Shown here in pieces: positions 56,889 to 64,000 of a stretch of 64,000 nucleotides of DNA (position 1 is its first letter; each line of letters begins with the position of its first letter). This stretch comes from Streptomyces sp. 1331.2 (GTDB lineage: Bacteria > Actinomycetota > Actinomycetes > Streptomycetales > Streptomycetaceae): positions 5,883,001 through 5,947,000 of the forward strand of contig NZ_OBMJ01000001.1 in NCBI RefSeq assembly GCF_900199205.1. Reading direction: 5' to 3'. The position numbers and the translations under genes were made by a program. The notes below the pieces were generated by a model, which worked only from the letters and a program-made list of their open reading frames with translations, searched no databases and was not told where the DNA came from.

Positions 56889-56901
56889 GGTACTGAGTAC
56901 C
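56889..56901. promoter_or_regulatory. GGTACTGAGTACC operator (acd site 3)
   Basis: Sixth copy and the most symmetric one, just downstream of CATAAT at the expected transcription start, 24 bases before the gene. Confidence 0.82.
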
Positions 56902-56924
56902 GTCGTGAAACAGGAGTGGCGATC

Positions 56925-58076
56925 ATGAGCCAGGAGTTCGATCTCTTCCGTATCTCCGAGGAGCACGAGATGCTTCGTGAGGCGGTGCGTTCGCTGGCCG
57001 AGGCGAAGATCGCTCCGTTCGCGGCGGAGGTGGACGAGCAGGGTCGGTTCCCGCAGGAGGCGTTGGACGCGTTGCGGGGCAATGACCTGCATGCGGTGCA
57101 CGTGCCGGAGGAGTACGGCGGTGCGGGGGCGGATGCGCTGGCGACGGTGATCGTGATCGAGGAGGTCGCGCGGGTGTGCGGTTCGTCCTCGTTGATCCCG
57201 GCGGTGAACAAGCTGGGGTCGCTGCCGGTGCAGTTGTCGGGCTCGGAGGAGCTGAAGGCGAAGTACCTGGGGGCGCTGGCCCGGGGTGAGGGGATGTTCT
57301 CGTACTGCCTGTCGGAGCCGGAGGCGGGTTCGGACGCGGCGGGGATGAAGACCCGGGCGGTGCGGGACGGTGACTTCTGGGTGCTGAACGGGGTGAAGCG
57401 CTGGATCACCAATGCCGGGGTGTCGGAGTTCTACACGGTGATGGCGGTGACGGATCCGTCGGCGCGGTCGAAGGGGATCTCGGCGTTCGTGGTGGAGAAG
57501 GGCGACGAGGGGGTGTCGTTCGGTGCGCCGGAGAAGAAGCTGGGGATCAAGGGTTCGCCGACGCGTGAGGTGTACTTCGACAACGTGCGGATTCCGGCGG
57601 ACCGGATGATCGGTGCGGAGGGTACGGGTTTCGCGACGGCGATGCGGACGCTGGACCACACCCGGGTGACCATCGCCGCGCAGGCGGTGGGGATCGCGCA
57701 GGGTGCGCTGGACTACGCCAAGGGTTATGTGAAGGAGCGCAGGCAGTTCGGGAAGGCGATCGCCGAGTTCCAGGGCGTCCAGTTCATGCTGGCGGACATG
57801 GCGATGAAGCTGGAGGCGGCGCGTCAGATGACGTACGTGGCGGCGGCGAAGTCGCAGCGCGGGGATGCGGATCTGACGTTCTTCGGTGCGGCGGCGAAGT
57901 GTTTCGCGTCGGACGTGGCGATGGAGGTCACCACGGACGCGGTGCAGCTGCTGGGTGGTTACGGGTACACGCGGGACTACCCGGTGGAGCGGATGATGCG
58001 GGACGCGAAGATCACGCAGATCTACGAGGGCACCAACCAGGTCCAGCGCATCGTCATGGCCCGCAACCTGCCGTAA
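56925..58076 (+). CDS. Acyl-CoA dehydrogenase
   Basis: A 383-residue flavoenzyme of beta-oxidation type that passes electrons to the ETF encoded upstream. Motifs: FRISEEHEMLREAVRSLAEAKIAPFAAEVDEQGRFP, YCLSEPEAGSDAAGMKTRAV with the FAD contacts, WITNAGVSEFYTVMAVT, LGIKGSPTREVYFDNVRIP and the C-terminal IYEGTNQVQRIVMARNL, whose Glu (near residue 369) is the catalytic base. Codon use is GCG/GGT-rich like etfB. ATG 56925 behind AGGAG. Three palindromic operators precede it. Confidence 0.95.
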   Translation: MSQEFDLFRISEEHEMLREAVRSLAEAKIAPFAAEVDEQGRFPQEALDALRGNDLHAVHVPEEYGGAGADALATVIVIEEVARVCGSSSLIPAVNKLGSLPVQLSGSEELKAKYLGALARGEGMFSYCLSEPEAGSDAAGMKTRAVRDGDFWVLNGVKRWITNAGVSEFYTVMAVTDPSARSKGISAFVVEKGDEGVSFGAPEKKLGIKGSPTREVYFDNVRIPADRMIGAEGTGFATAMRTLDHTRVTIAAQAVGIAQGALDYAKGYVKERRQFGKAIAEFQGVQFMLADMAMKLEAARQMTYVAAAKSQRGDADLTFFGAAAKCFASDVAMEVTTDAVQLLGGYGYTRDYPVERMMRDAKITQIYEGTNQVQRIVMARNLP

Positions 58077-58121
58077 CCCCGCAGGACACCGCCGACGGTC
58101 GGCCGTACCCCGGTCCGACCT

Positions 58122-58160
58122 GCGCCGACGGCCGGACCGGAGTGGTCCGGCCGTCGGCGC
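58122..58160. terminator. 17-bp perfect hairpin after acyl-CoA dehydrogenase
   Basis: Arms 58122-58138 and 58144-58160 (GCGCCGACGGCCGGACC and complement) with a 5-base loop, between the dehydrogenase and the TetR gene, so the latter probably has its own promoter. Confidence 0.85.
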
Positions 58161-58190
58161 CGGCGCGGTGCACCGAGGTAGGTTGCGGAG

Positions 58191-58931
58191 ATGAGCGAGA
58201 AGGAAGAGCAGGACCTGCCCATGAACGACGGTCCCCCCAAGCCCGCCATGCGCGAGGCGCTGGTGGCCGCGGCCTTCGAGCTCTTCCTGGAGCGCGGCTT
58301 CGAGCAGACCACCGTCGACGACATCGTCTCGCTGGCCGGCGTCGGCCGGCGCTCCTTCTTCCGCTACTTCCCGGCCAAGGAGGACGTGGTCTTCCCCGAC
58401 CACGAACGCAGCCTGGCCGAGATGACGGAGTTCCTGGAGTCCGGCACCGGCGAGGAGGACCCGGTCCGGCACGCCTGCGACGCCGCCCGCCTGGTCCTGC
58501 GGATGTACGCCGAGCAGCCCTCCTTCTCCGTCCAGCGCTACCGGCTGACCCGCAAGGTGCCGGGACTGCGGGCGTACGAGCTGTCGGTGGTCTGGCGCTA
58601 CGAGCACACCCTCGCCGCCTACCTGCGCGGCCGCTTCGCCGACCGCCCGGACGGCCCGCTGCGCGCGGACGTGATCGCCGCGGCCGTTGTCGCCGCGCAC
58701 AACCACGCCCTGCGCACCTGGCTGCGCTCGGGCGGGGAGAGCGACTGGGTGGCCGAGGTGGACGCGGCGATGGGCTTCGTCACCGGCACCTGGAGCGACC
58801 GCCCGTCCGAGACCGCCGCCGAGGGGGAGTCCGACGAGGTGGTGGTCCTGGTCGCCAGCCGCCGGGCGCCGCTGTGGCGGATGGTCCAGGGCATCGAGAG
58901 CGCCCTGGGCGCGGACACCCGCCAGGCCTGA
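58191..58931 (+). CDS. TetR-family regulator
   Basis: A 246-residue TetR regulator: HTH at about 20-66 (AMREALVAAAFELFLERGFEQTTVDDIVSLAGVGRRSFFRYFPAKEDVVFP), then a helical ligand domain (LRAYELSVVWRYEHTLAAYLRGRFADR, DVIAAAVVAAHNHALRTWLRSGG). It is the nearest regulator to the acyl-CoA dehydrogenase and a candidate for binding the GGNACTSAGTNCC sites, though its own upstream region has none. Start ATG 58191 with GGAG nearby; a later ATG at 58221 is possible. Confidence 0.9.
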   Translation: MSEKEEQDLPMNDGPPKPAMREALVAAAFELFLERGFEQTTVDDIVSLAGVGRRSFFRYFPAKEDVVFPDHERSLAEMTEFLESGTGEEDPVRHACDAARLVLRMYAEQPSFSVQRYRLTRKVPGLRAYELSVVWRYEHTLAAYLRGRFADRPDGPLRADVIAAAVVAAHNHALRTWLRSGGESDWVAEVDAAMGFVTGTWSDRPSETAAEGESDEVVVLVASRRAPLWRMVQGIESALGADTRQA

Positions 58932-59102
58932 CACGCCGCTCTGACGTCCGCCGCCGTCCCCGGCCCGGCTGCCAACGTCCGGTGTCGCCTCGAACCCGCA
59001 CGGGGACGGCAGGTGAACATCCGTCGATTCCCGGGCAGTCGGCCCGCCGCATGCCGCATAACGGAGGAGTCTCCCGACCCGCCGACTCCGAGGACCCCAC
59101 CC

Positions 59103-59822
59103 ATGTCGATCCGCGACTACGGCGTGCTCGCCGCCACCGCCGTCGACCGGCGCCGCGAGGGCGCCACCGACACCCCGCACTACCAGATCCACCTGCGCGA
59201 CGCGCACGGCACCGACTACCGCGCGGCCGTCAACGTCCTCTCCCAGCAGGCCCCTTCGGACCTGCGCCACCTCGCCGACGAGGACTTCCGGCACCCCGTC
59301 ACCGGCCTCCTCCCGCCCGCCGGCAGCGGCTGGAACCCGCTGCCGTCCCGCCCCGGCACGGCGAGCCTCGACTTCGTCCGCGGCCGGCTCTTCGACCCCG
59401 CCGCGATGCACGTCCTGCCGCCCGACGCCCCGGGCCCGGACAACGACCTCGCCGACCTGCTCGACCGCCACGTCCAGCGGGCGATCGCCGACCCGGCCGC
59501 CGTCCTCTACGTCTTCGGCCAGCGCTTCGGCCCCGAACCCGGCGTCCCCGACAAGGTGTTCGGCTTCCTCCCCGGCAACGGCGTCCACGACATCCACATG
59601 AACCAGGGCAACAGCGGCCGCTTCACCGCCGACGACGGCGTCTACCAGGACGGCGCCGTCCTGATCCACCTCCCCGCCGAGAACCGCTGGACCGCCCTCT
59701 TCCTCGCCTTCCAGTCCCAGTCCTGGCACACCGACGACCGCACCGGCCACGCCCTCCCCGCCCGCACCCCCGTCCCGCGCCCCACCCGCCCCCACCAGCC
59801 CACCACCCCAGGGCACCGCTGA
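59103..59822 (+). CDS. DUF2278 family protein
   Basis: A 239-residue DUF2278 protein: YGVLAATAVDRRREGATDTPHYQIHLRDAHGTDYRAAVNVLSQ, LDFVRGRLFDPAAMHVLPPDAPGPDNDLADLLDRHVQRA, LYVFGQRFGPEPGVPDKVFGFLPGNGVHDIHMNQGNSGRFTADDGVYQDGAVLIHLP and NRWTALFLAFQSQSWHTDD. Function unknown; the HDIHMNQG segment is the family hallmark. The C-terminus is Pro/Arg-rich. ATG 59103 behind GAGGA. Confidence 0.88.
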   Translation: MSIRDYGVLAATAVDRRREGATDTPHYQIHLRDAHGTDYRAAVNVLSQQAPSDLRHLADEDFRHPVTGLLPPAGSGWNPLPSRPGTASLDFVRGRLFDPAAMHVLPPDAPGPDNDLADLLDRHVQRAIADPAAVLYVFGQRFGPEPGVPDKVFGFLPGNGVHDIHMNQGNSGRFTADDGVYQDGAVLIHLPAENRWTALFLAFQSQSWHTDDRTGHALPARTPVPRPTRPHQPTTPGHR

Positions 59823-59901
59823 CGGCCGGGGCCCCGAACGGAACCCGGCAGAAACCCGGCCGGGTTCCCGCCCCGCCCCATCCCTGCTCCGAAAACGCGA
59901 A

Positions 59902-59931
59902 ATGCGGGCCAGGATTTCTCCTGACCCGCAT
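59902..59931 (-). terminator. Terminator of tRNA-Leu
   Basis: 13-bp arms (ATGCGGGCCAGGA and TCCTGACCCGCAT, one mismatch) with a TTTC loop; on the minus strand it is followed by T-rich TTCGCGTTTTC. It starts 7 bases after the tRNA end. Confidence 0.85.
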
Positions 59932-59938
59932 CACTCTG

Positions 59939-60023
59939 TGTCCGAGGGGGGACTTGAACCCCCACGCCCGATAAAGGGCACTAGCACCTCAAGCTAGCGC
60001 GTCTGCCATTCCGCCACCCGGAC
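59939..60023 (-). tRNA. tRNA-Leu (anticodon GAG)
   Basis: An 85-nt class II tRNA read on the minus strand. The acceptor stem is GTCCGGG / CTCGGAC with one G-T pair. The D-arm is GCGGAATGGCAGACGCG-like. The anticodon stem CTAGC/GCTAG closes the loop TTGAGGT, giving anticodon GAG for CUC codons. There is a long variable arm and a T-arm with GGGGGTTCAAGTCCCCC. CCA is not encoded. Confidence 0.96.
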
Positions 60024-60314
60024 CGGGTGTCGTCCTCGCGGCTTCCGATTTCTCGTCCGTCGCGCTGACAGATGTAACTGTAGCAAAGATCGGCTTGGGC
60101 TCCCAAAACGGCTCCGGACGGGGGAGCGGGGCCGGTGGCGCGGGCAAGGGGTGCTCTGTGGCGGGGGCGTGACCAGGGGGTTTCGAGAGCGTGCGGGGGG
60201 TGGATCCGGCTGGGGGGCTGGGGGAGGATGGGCGGACGTGCTCGTACGGCCCGGGTGCAGGTCCCGGGGGTGGCGCGCTGGTGCGTCGGTGCGGGCCAGA
60301 GACGAGGAGTGACC

Positions 60315-61646
60315 GTGAGCGAGCGGAGCGAGTCGGCGGCGCCGAAGGTGACGGCTGAGTCGGAGGTCGCCGGGATCTGTCGCGATCTGATCCGGATCGA
60401 CACCAGCAACTACGGTGACGGCTCCGGCCCGGGCGAGCGCAAGGCGGCCGAGTACGTGGCCGAGCAGCTCGCCGAGTTCGGGCTCGAACCGAAGATCTTC
60501 GAGTCGGCCAAGGGACGGGCCTCCACGGTGGTGCGGATCGAGGGCGAGGACCGTTCCCGCCCGGGCCTGCTGATCCACGGCCACACCGACGTGGTGCCGG
60601 CCAACGCCGCGGACTGGACCTACGACCCGTTCGCCGGCGAGATCGCCGACGGTTGCGTCTGGGGGCGCGGCGCGGTCGACATGAAGGACATGGACGCGAT
60701 GACGCTGGCCGTCATCCGCGACCGGCTGCGCACCGGGCGCAAGCCCCCGCGCGACATCGTGCTGGCCTTCCTCGCCGACGAGGAGGCGGGCGGCACGTAC
60801 GGCGCGCGCTTCCTGGTGGACAAGCACCCGGGGCTGTTCGAGGGCGTGACCGAGGCGATCGGCGAGGTCGGCGGCTTCTCCTTCACGGTCAACGACCAGG
60901 TCCGCCTCTACCTGGTGGAGACGGCCGAGAAGGGCATGCACTGGATGCGCCTGACGGTCGAGGGCCGGGCCGGGCACGGCTCGATGGAGAACGACGACAA
61001 CGCGATCACCGAGCTGTGCGAGGCGGTCGCCCGGCTCGGCCGGCACCAGTTCCCGCTGCGGATCACCAAGACCGTCCGGGCCTTCCTGGACGAGCTCTCG
61101 GACGCGCTCGGGGTCGAGCTCGACCCGGAGAACATGGACGAGACGCTGCGCGTCCTCGGCGGCATCGCCAAGATGATCGGCACCACGCTGCGCAACACCG
61201 CCCAGCCGACGATGCTCGGCGCCGGGTACAAGGTGAACGTGATCCCCGGTCAGGCCACCGCCCACGTGGACGGGCGCTTCCTGCCCGGCTACGAGGAGGA
61301 GTTCCTGGCCGAGCTGGACAGCGTGCTCGGCCCGCGCGTGAAGCGCGAGAGCCTGCACTCCGACAAGGCGATCGAGACCGGCTTCGACGGGGCGCTGGTC
61401 GAGGCGATGCAGACCGCGCTGCGGGCCGAGGACCCGATCGCCCGCGCGGTGCCGTACTGCCTGTCGGGCGGGACGGACGCCAAGTCGTTCCAGGACCTGG
61501 GGATCCGCTGCTTCGGCTTCGCACCGCTGCAGCTGCCGCCGGAGCTGGACTTCGCCGGGATGTTCCACGGCGTGGACGAGCGGGTGCCGGTGGACGGCCT
61601 GAAGTTCGGCGTCCGGGTCCTGGACCGCTTCATCGACGCCTGCTGA
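60315..61646 (+). CDS. M20-family metallopeptidase
   Basis: A 443-residue M20/M25/M40 peptidase or deacylase. LLIHGHTDVVPAN (zinc His and Asp near residues 90-92), GRGAVDMKDMDAM with the bridging Asp, FLADEEAGGTYGARFLV with the catalytic Glu pair, a lid/dimer domain with GRAGHGSMENDDNAI, YKVNVIPGQATAHVDGRFLPG, and the last ligand in GMFHGVDERVP. It probably hydrolyses peptides or N-acyl amino acids. GTG 60315 has GAGGAG five bases upstream; an in-frame GTG at 60309 is less likely. The 60024-60314 gap holds no other gene. Confidence 0.93.
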   Translation: MSERSESAAPKVTAESEVAGICRDLIRIDTSNYGDGSGPGERKAAEYVAEQLAEFGLEPKIFESAKGRASTVVRIEGEDRSRPGLLIHGHTDVVPANAADWTYDPFAGEIADGCVWGRGAVDMKDMDAMTLAVIRDRLRTGRKPPRDIVLAFLADEEAGGTYGARFLVDKHPGLFEGVTEAIGEVGGFSFTVNDQVRLYLVETAEKGMHWMRLTVEGRAGHGSMENDDNAITELCEAVARLGRHQFPLRITKTVRAFLDELSDALGVELDPENMDETLRVLGGIAKMIGTTLRNTAQPTMLGAGYKVNVIPGQATAHVDGRFLPGYEEEFLAELDSVLGPRVKRESLHSDKAIETGFDGALVEAMQTALRAEDPIARAVPYCLSGGTDAKSFQDLGIRCFGFAPLQLPPELDFAGMFHGVDERVPVDGLKFGVRVLDRFIDAC

Positions 61647-61870
61647 TCGCCCCCTGGCTGTCCGCCGATCGACCGCCGGTCGGTCACCGGTGGCTGATCA
61701 GGCGACTGGGTCGGCCCGTTCCCGGAGTTCCGGGGGCGGGCCGACCGCATTGTCCGAGCTGATGATTGTGGGACGGGTGGGAGGAGATCGACAGAAACGA
61801 TTCTGCCCGGAATTCCGCGCCGACCATCTGTGCGAGACCTCACCGTTGCGGGTGAATGGGAAATTCGTTC

Positions 61871-61898
61871 CGTACCCCGTTTGCCGCAGCGTCGTTCA
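61871..61898 (+). promoter_or_regulatory. BldN-like promoter of chpH
   Basis: CGTACC (61871-61876), a 16-bp spacer, and CGTTCA (61893-61898) differ by one base per box from the published sigma-BldN consensus CGTAAC-N16-CGTTGA. Chaplin genes are known BldN targets. It lies 50 bases before the chpH start. The remainder of the 61647-61944 gap shows no gene. Confidence 0.6.
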
Positions 61899-61947
61899 TC
61901 CCTGTGCACCCCGCCGAACGGGTTGCGTTGTCCATACAGGAGGAATG

Positions 61948-62190
61948 ATGAAGGTCAAGAAGATCGCCGCTGTCGCCGCCGCCACCGGTGGCCTGGTGCT
62001 CGCCGCCGCCGGTGTCGCATCCGCTCACGGCGGTGCCGCCGCTCAGGGTGCGGCCGTCGGCTCCCCGGGCGTCGCCTCGGGCAACCTGGTCCAGGTTCCG
62101 GTGCACATCCCGGTCAACGCCTGCGGCAACACCGTCAGCGTGATCGGCGTGCTGAACCCGGCGTTCGGCAACCACTGCGCCAACTTCTGA
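61948..62190 (+). CDS. chpH: Short chaplin (ChpH-like)
   Basis: An 80-residue secreted hydrophobin-like protein. Signal peptide at about 1-26 (KKIAAVAAATGGLVLAAAGVASA), then a single chaplin domain: GSPGVASGNLVQVPVHIPVNACGNTVSVIGVLNPAFGNHCANF with the two conserved Cys. Chaplins coat aerial hyphae as amyloid films. The pairing with a long chaplin and an M20 peptidase matches the chpC-chpH locus of S. coelicolor. AGGAGG (61938-61943) favours ATG 61948 over 61945. Confidence 0.93.
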   Translation: MKVKKIAAVAAATGGLVLAAAGVASAHGGAAAQGAAVGSPGVASGNLVQVPVHIPVNACGNTVSVIGVLNPAFGNHCANF

Positions 62191-62399
62191 GTCGACCTCC
62201 GGGCCGCTGAGGCCTGTTGAGCGGACTCGACCCCGGCCCCCGGGCGGCGGACGCGCCGTACCGGGGGCCTTCGCGTCCCTGGATACCCGACGGCGACACG
62301 ATCGCTCGATCGGGTGAAGCTGCTTCGTTCGGCCCAACCTCCCCGTCGGCCCGTCGTTAACTCCTGTGCAGCCAAAGACCCTGCGTGATTTACGGATAT

Positions 62400-62412
62400 T
62401 CGGAAATTCCGA
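62400..62412. promoter_or_regulatory. Palindrome TCGGAAATTCCGA upstream of chpC
   Basis: A perfect 6+1+6 palindrome 55 bases before the long chaplin start, in an AT-richer leader (62380-62420). It may be an operator of a developmental regulator. Confidence 0.45.
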
Positions 62413-62467
62413 CTTTCATAAGGTTCATGCCAAGGTCGAAACCTCGTCTCGAACGTCAGGGGAAAAC

Positions 62468-63337
62468 ATGAGGAATGTGGCCAAGAAGGGCATCCTCACG
62501 GCCGTGGCCACCGGCAGTGTGCTGGCCTCGACCGCCGGCTACGCCTACGCGGGCGCCGAGGCACAGGGCGGTGCCGCGGGTTCGCCGGGCGTCGCCTCGG
62601 GCAACTCGGTGCAGGTCCCGGTGGAGGTGCCGATCAACGCCTGCGGCAACACGGTCGACGTGATCGGCGTGCTCAACCCGGCCTACGGCAACCACTGCGC
62701 CAACGTCAGCGGCGGGCGCCACGCGGCGCCCCCGTCCGGGCAGGCCGGCCAGGGCGGCCACCCGGGCAGCGGAGCCACCGAGGGTTCCGGCACCGGCGGG
62801 AGCCGGGGCACCACGGCCTCGGGCTCCTCCGCCTCCGGCACCGCCGCGGGCTCGCCCGGCGTGGCCTCCGGCAACAGCGTCCAGGCCCCGGTGCACGTCC
62901 CGGTCAACGCCTGCGGCAACTCCGTCAACGTGGTCGGCGTCGGCAACCCGGCCTTCGGCAACGACTGCGGCAACGTGGCGCAGCCCGCGCCTCCCGCGCA
63001 CACGCCCGCCCCCAAGCCGGGCGACGACTGCCACGAGGGCGACCACCCGACCCCGCCGCAGACCGGCGGCGAGACGACGCCGAGCACCCCGGGCATCCCG
63101 CGCACCGGCGGCCCGGAGACCGGGGCCCCGGCCACGCCGGTCGTCCACGGCACGACCCCGGGCACCCAGGCCGTCCCGGCCGCCGCCCCGGTTGCTGCCC
63201 CGGCCGCCACCCCCACCGCCGACAGCCAGCTGGCCTCCACCGGCGCCGGCGGCGTCGAGCTGCTCGGCGCGGCCGGCCTCGCCCTGTTGCTCGGCGGCGG
63301 CGTGCTCTACCGCCGGGCTCGCGCCGGAGCCCGCTGA
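62468..63337 (+). CDS. chpC: Long chaplin with two chaplin domains and LASTG sortase signal
   Basis: A 289-residue surface protein. Signal peptide at about 1-29, chaplin domain 1 at about 33-75 (GSPGVASGNSVQVPVEVPINACGNTVDVIGVLNPAYGNHCAN), a Gly/Ser linker, domain 2 at about 125-165 (VPVNACGNSVNVVGVGNPAFGNDCGN), a Pro/Thr-rich stalk, then LASTG near residue 255, a hydrophobic helix and RRARAGAR. This is the sorting layout of long chaplins, anchored by class E sortases. ATG 62468 with AGGGGA upstream. A 17-bp hairpin follows. Confidence 0.93.
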   Translation: MRNVAKKGILTAVATGSVLASTAGYAYAGAEAQGGAAGSPGVASGNSVQVPVEVPINACGNTVDVIGVLNPAYGNHCANVSGGRHAAPPSGQAGQGGHPGSGATEGSGTGGSRGTTASGSSASGTAAGSPGVASGNSVQAPVHVPVNACGNSVNVVGVGNPAFGNDCGNVAQPAPPAHTPAPKPGDDCHEGDHPTPPQTGGETTPSTPGIPRTGGPETGAPATPVVHGTTPGTQAVPAAAPVAAPAATPTADSQLASTGAGGVELLGAAGLALLLGGGVLYRRARAGAR

Positions 63338-63370
63338 GATAGCAGCCCCGCGGGGCCGACCGCGGAAACG

Positions 63371-63413
63371 ACGCACCCGCGGCCGCCGGATGACCAGGCG
63401 GCCGCGGGTGCGT
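63371..63413. terminator. 17-bp perfect hairpin between chpC and DUF5703 genes
   Basis: ACGCACCCGCGGCCGCC (63371-63387) pairs perfectly with 63397-63413 around a 9-base loop; probably terminates both convergent genes. Confidence 0.88.
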
Positions 63414-63458
63414 GGAAGTCGTGCGCGAGGTCCCGCCACGGGCGGAGCGCCCCGCCCG

Positions 63459-63668
63459 TCACCAGTTCCGGACCTGGCGGATGATCCTCCGCTTCAGCCG
63501 GACCGTCCGGCTGCCGTCGGGGAACAGCCGCAGCCGGTCGAGCTCCCAGTGGCCGTACTCGGCGTGCTCGGTGAGCAGTTGGCGCGCCGCGTTGCGCGTG
63601 GTGCCGCGCGGCATGCGCAGCGACTGGTACTCGTACTCCGGCTGCCGGACCGGCTTCCGTGGGGTCAA
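63459..63668 (-). CDS. DUF5703 family protein
   Basis: A 69-residue basic protein: PEYEYQSLRMPRGTTRNAARQLLTEHAEYGHWELDRLRLFPDGSRTVRLKRRIIR, the DUF5703 pattern, conserved near M20 peptidase genes in streptomycetes. Function unknown. The start is assigned to TTG 63668 because AGGAGG stands exactly six bases upstream (minus strand, 63680-63675); the in-frame GTG at 63689 has no ribosome binding site and would put AGGAGG inside the gene. Confidence 0.85.
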   Translation of the reverse strand: MTPRKPVRQPEYEYQSLRMPRGTTRNAARQLLTEHAEYGHWELDRLRLFPDGSRTVRLKRRIIRQVRNW

Positions 63669-63689
63669 AACGCTCCTCCTGAGGATCAC

Positions 63690-64000
63690 CTTCAGGCAAG
63701 CCTACGGCCTGCCCCGGACAGTCGGCCCGGGGATTTCCGGCCGTCCTCCCGTGCGGGAACGGCAGCCAGGGAGATCATGATCCGGGCAGTCGGCTGACAG
63801 TGCATCAGTTCTGTTGCGGCCGTGGAGGGGATACCCCGATCCCGGCGCGCGAAGCGGTGCCCGGACGGCCTCGCCGGGTCCGCCGTGCGCCCTCCGCGCC
63901 CGTCTCGCGCCCGTACCGCAGGGGGACGTACATGTGCAGATCGGACATCGGGGGGGAAGTTGCGGTGAAATCGCGGGTGTAGGTGACAACCGCTGTGCGT
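63690..64000. other. No confident gene at the right edge
   Basis: This stretch upstream of the DUF5703 gene holds only short frames. A 16-codon frame at 63931-63981 behind GGGGGA is the best of them and could be a leader peptide. A gene beginning beyond the window is possible. Confidence 0.4.

Noticed and set aside
56310..59816. An 1168-codon open frame on the minus strand from the DUF35 gene across the acyl-CoA dehydrogenase, TetR and DUF2278 genes
   Set aside because: Only its last 144 codons look like protein (DUF35, with its own GTG and ribosome binding site); the rest is antisense to real genes.
63690..63715. AGGCAAGCCT near the right edge, similar to part of an iron box
   Set aside because: Too few matches to the 19-bp DmdR/IdeR consensus and no iron-related gene nearby.
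1..64000. Search for prophage, IS elements, integrases or attachment sites, including at tRNA-Leu (59939-60023)
   Set aside because: No transposase or integrase motif was seen, and no duplicate of the tRNA 3' end was found next to it.

Overview
The window is a piece of a Streptomycetaceae chromosome (Streptomyces or Kitasatospora type). The DNA is very GC-rich and coding frames end mostly in G or C. Two chaplin genes at the right end (61948-62190 and 62468-63337, the second with a sortase LASTG signal) are hallmarks of that family. The mycobacterial-type LexA box and the imuA'-imuB-dnaE2 cassette also fit actinobacteria. I found about 66 protein genes and one tRNA, and no phage, IS element, CRISPR array or biosynthetic cluster. 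The first gene is cut by the window edge.

Layout. 1-4805 holds an exporter tail, an orphan SUKH-4 immunity-type protein, DinB and RibD-like enzymes, and a translationally coupled ArsR/SRPBCC pair. 4907-10845 is the SOS mutasome (ImuA'-like protein, ImuB, DnaE2) behind a perfect LexA box. 10947-18163 has assorted metabolic and regulatory genes, including a group II truncated haemoglobin behind five 14-bp repeats. 18184-19585 is a ring-cleavage dioxygenase divergent from a MarR regulator, with two palindromic operators between them. 20519-27696 has a secreted sphingomyelinase, LacI, DUF4436, an RpiR/MurR regulator divergent from an EamA transporter, a GNAT and a BNR-repeat protein. 27909-32968 carries redox enzymes, a thioredoxin and a lipoprotein/ECF sigma/anti-sigma unit. 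33040-35832 includes a YndJ/DUF1990 pair with two identical palindromes and small DUF1876 and zinc-knuckle proteins. 36040-40778 is an orphan cytochrome b (QcrB) with a PPOX protein, a DHA2 exporter and its TetR regulator. 41094-47193 includes Uma2, hemerythrin, DoxX and collagenase genes. 47277-52065 has a PP2C phosphatase, a two-component flavin monooxygenase pair, and an HxlR regulator divergent from an MFS exporter. 52208-54141 is a DyP peroxidase/encapsulin nanocompartment. 54345-58931 is an electron-transfer-flavoprotein/acyl-CoA dehydrogenase locus. 59939-63668 has tRNA-Leu(GAG), an M20 peptidase, the chpH/chpC chaplins and DUF5703.

The most interesting content is regulatory. (i) The palindrome GTTCAAATTTGAAC occurs as a pair 41 bp apart at the MarR/dioxygenase promoters and again as a pair 40 bp apart in front of doxX, 25 kb away. 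This suggests one catechol/quinone-stress regulon. (ii) A 13-bp palindrome, GGNACTSAGTNCC, occurs six times, only around etfBA and the divergent DUF35/acyl-CoA dehydrogenase promoters. (iii) Operators of the form GGGGA-N4/5-TCCCC with matching flanks precede both the TetR gene and the orphan qcrB, linking a respiratory subunit to a drug-efflux regulator. (iv) An in-frame remnant of a second etfB 3' end, together with shifted codon use, suggests gene replacement. All assignments come from reading the sequence; no database search was run.
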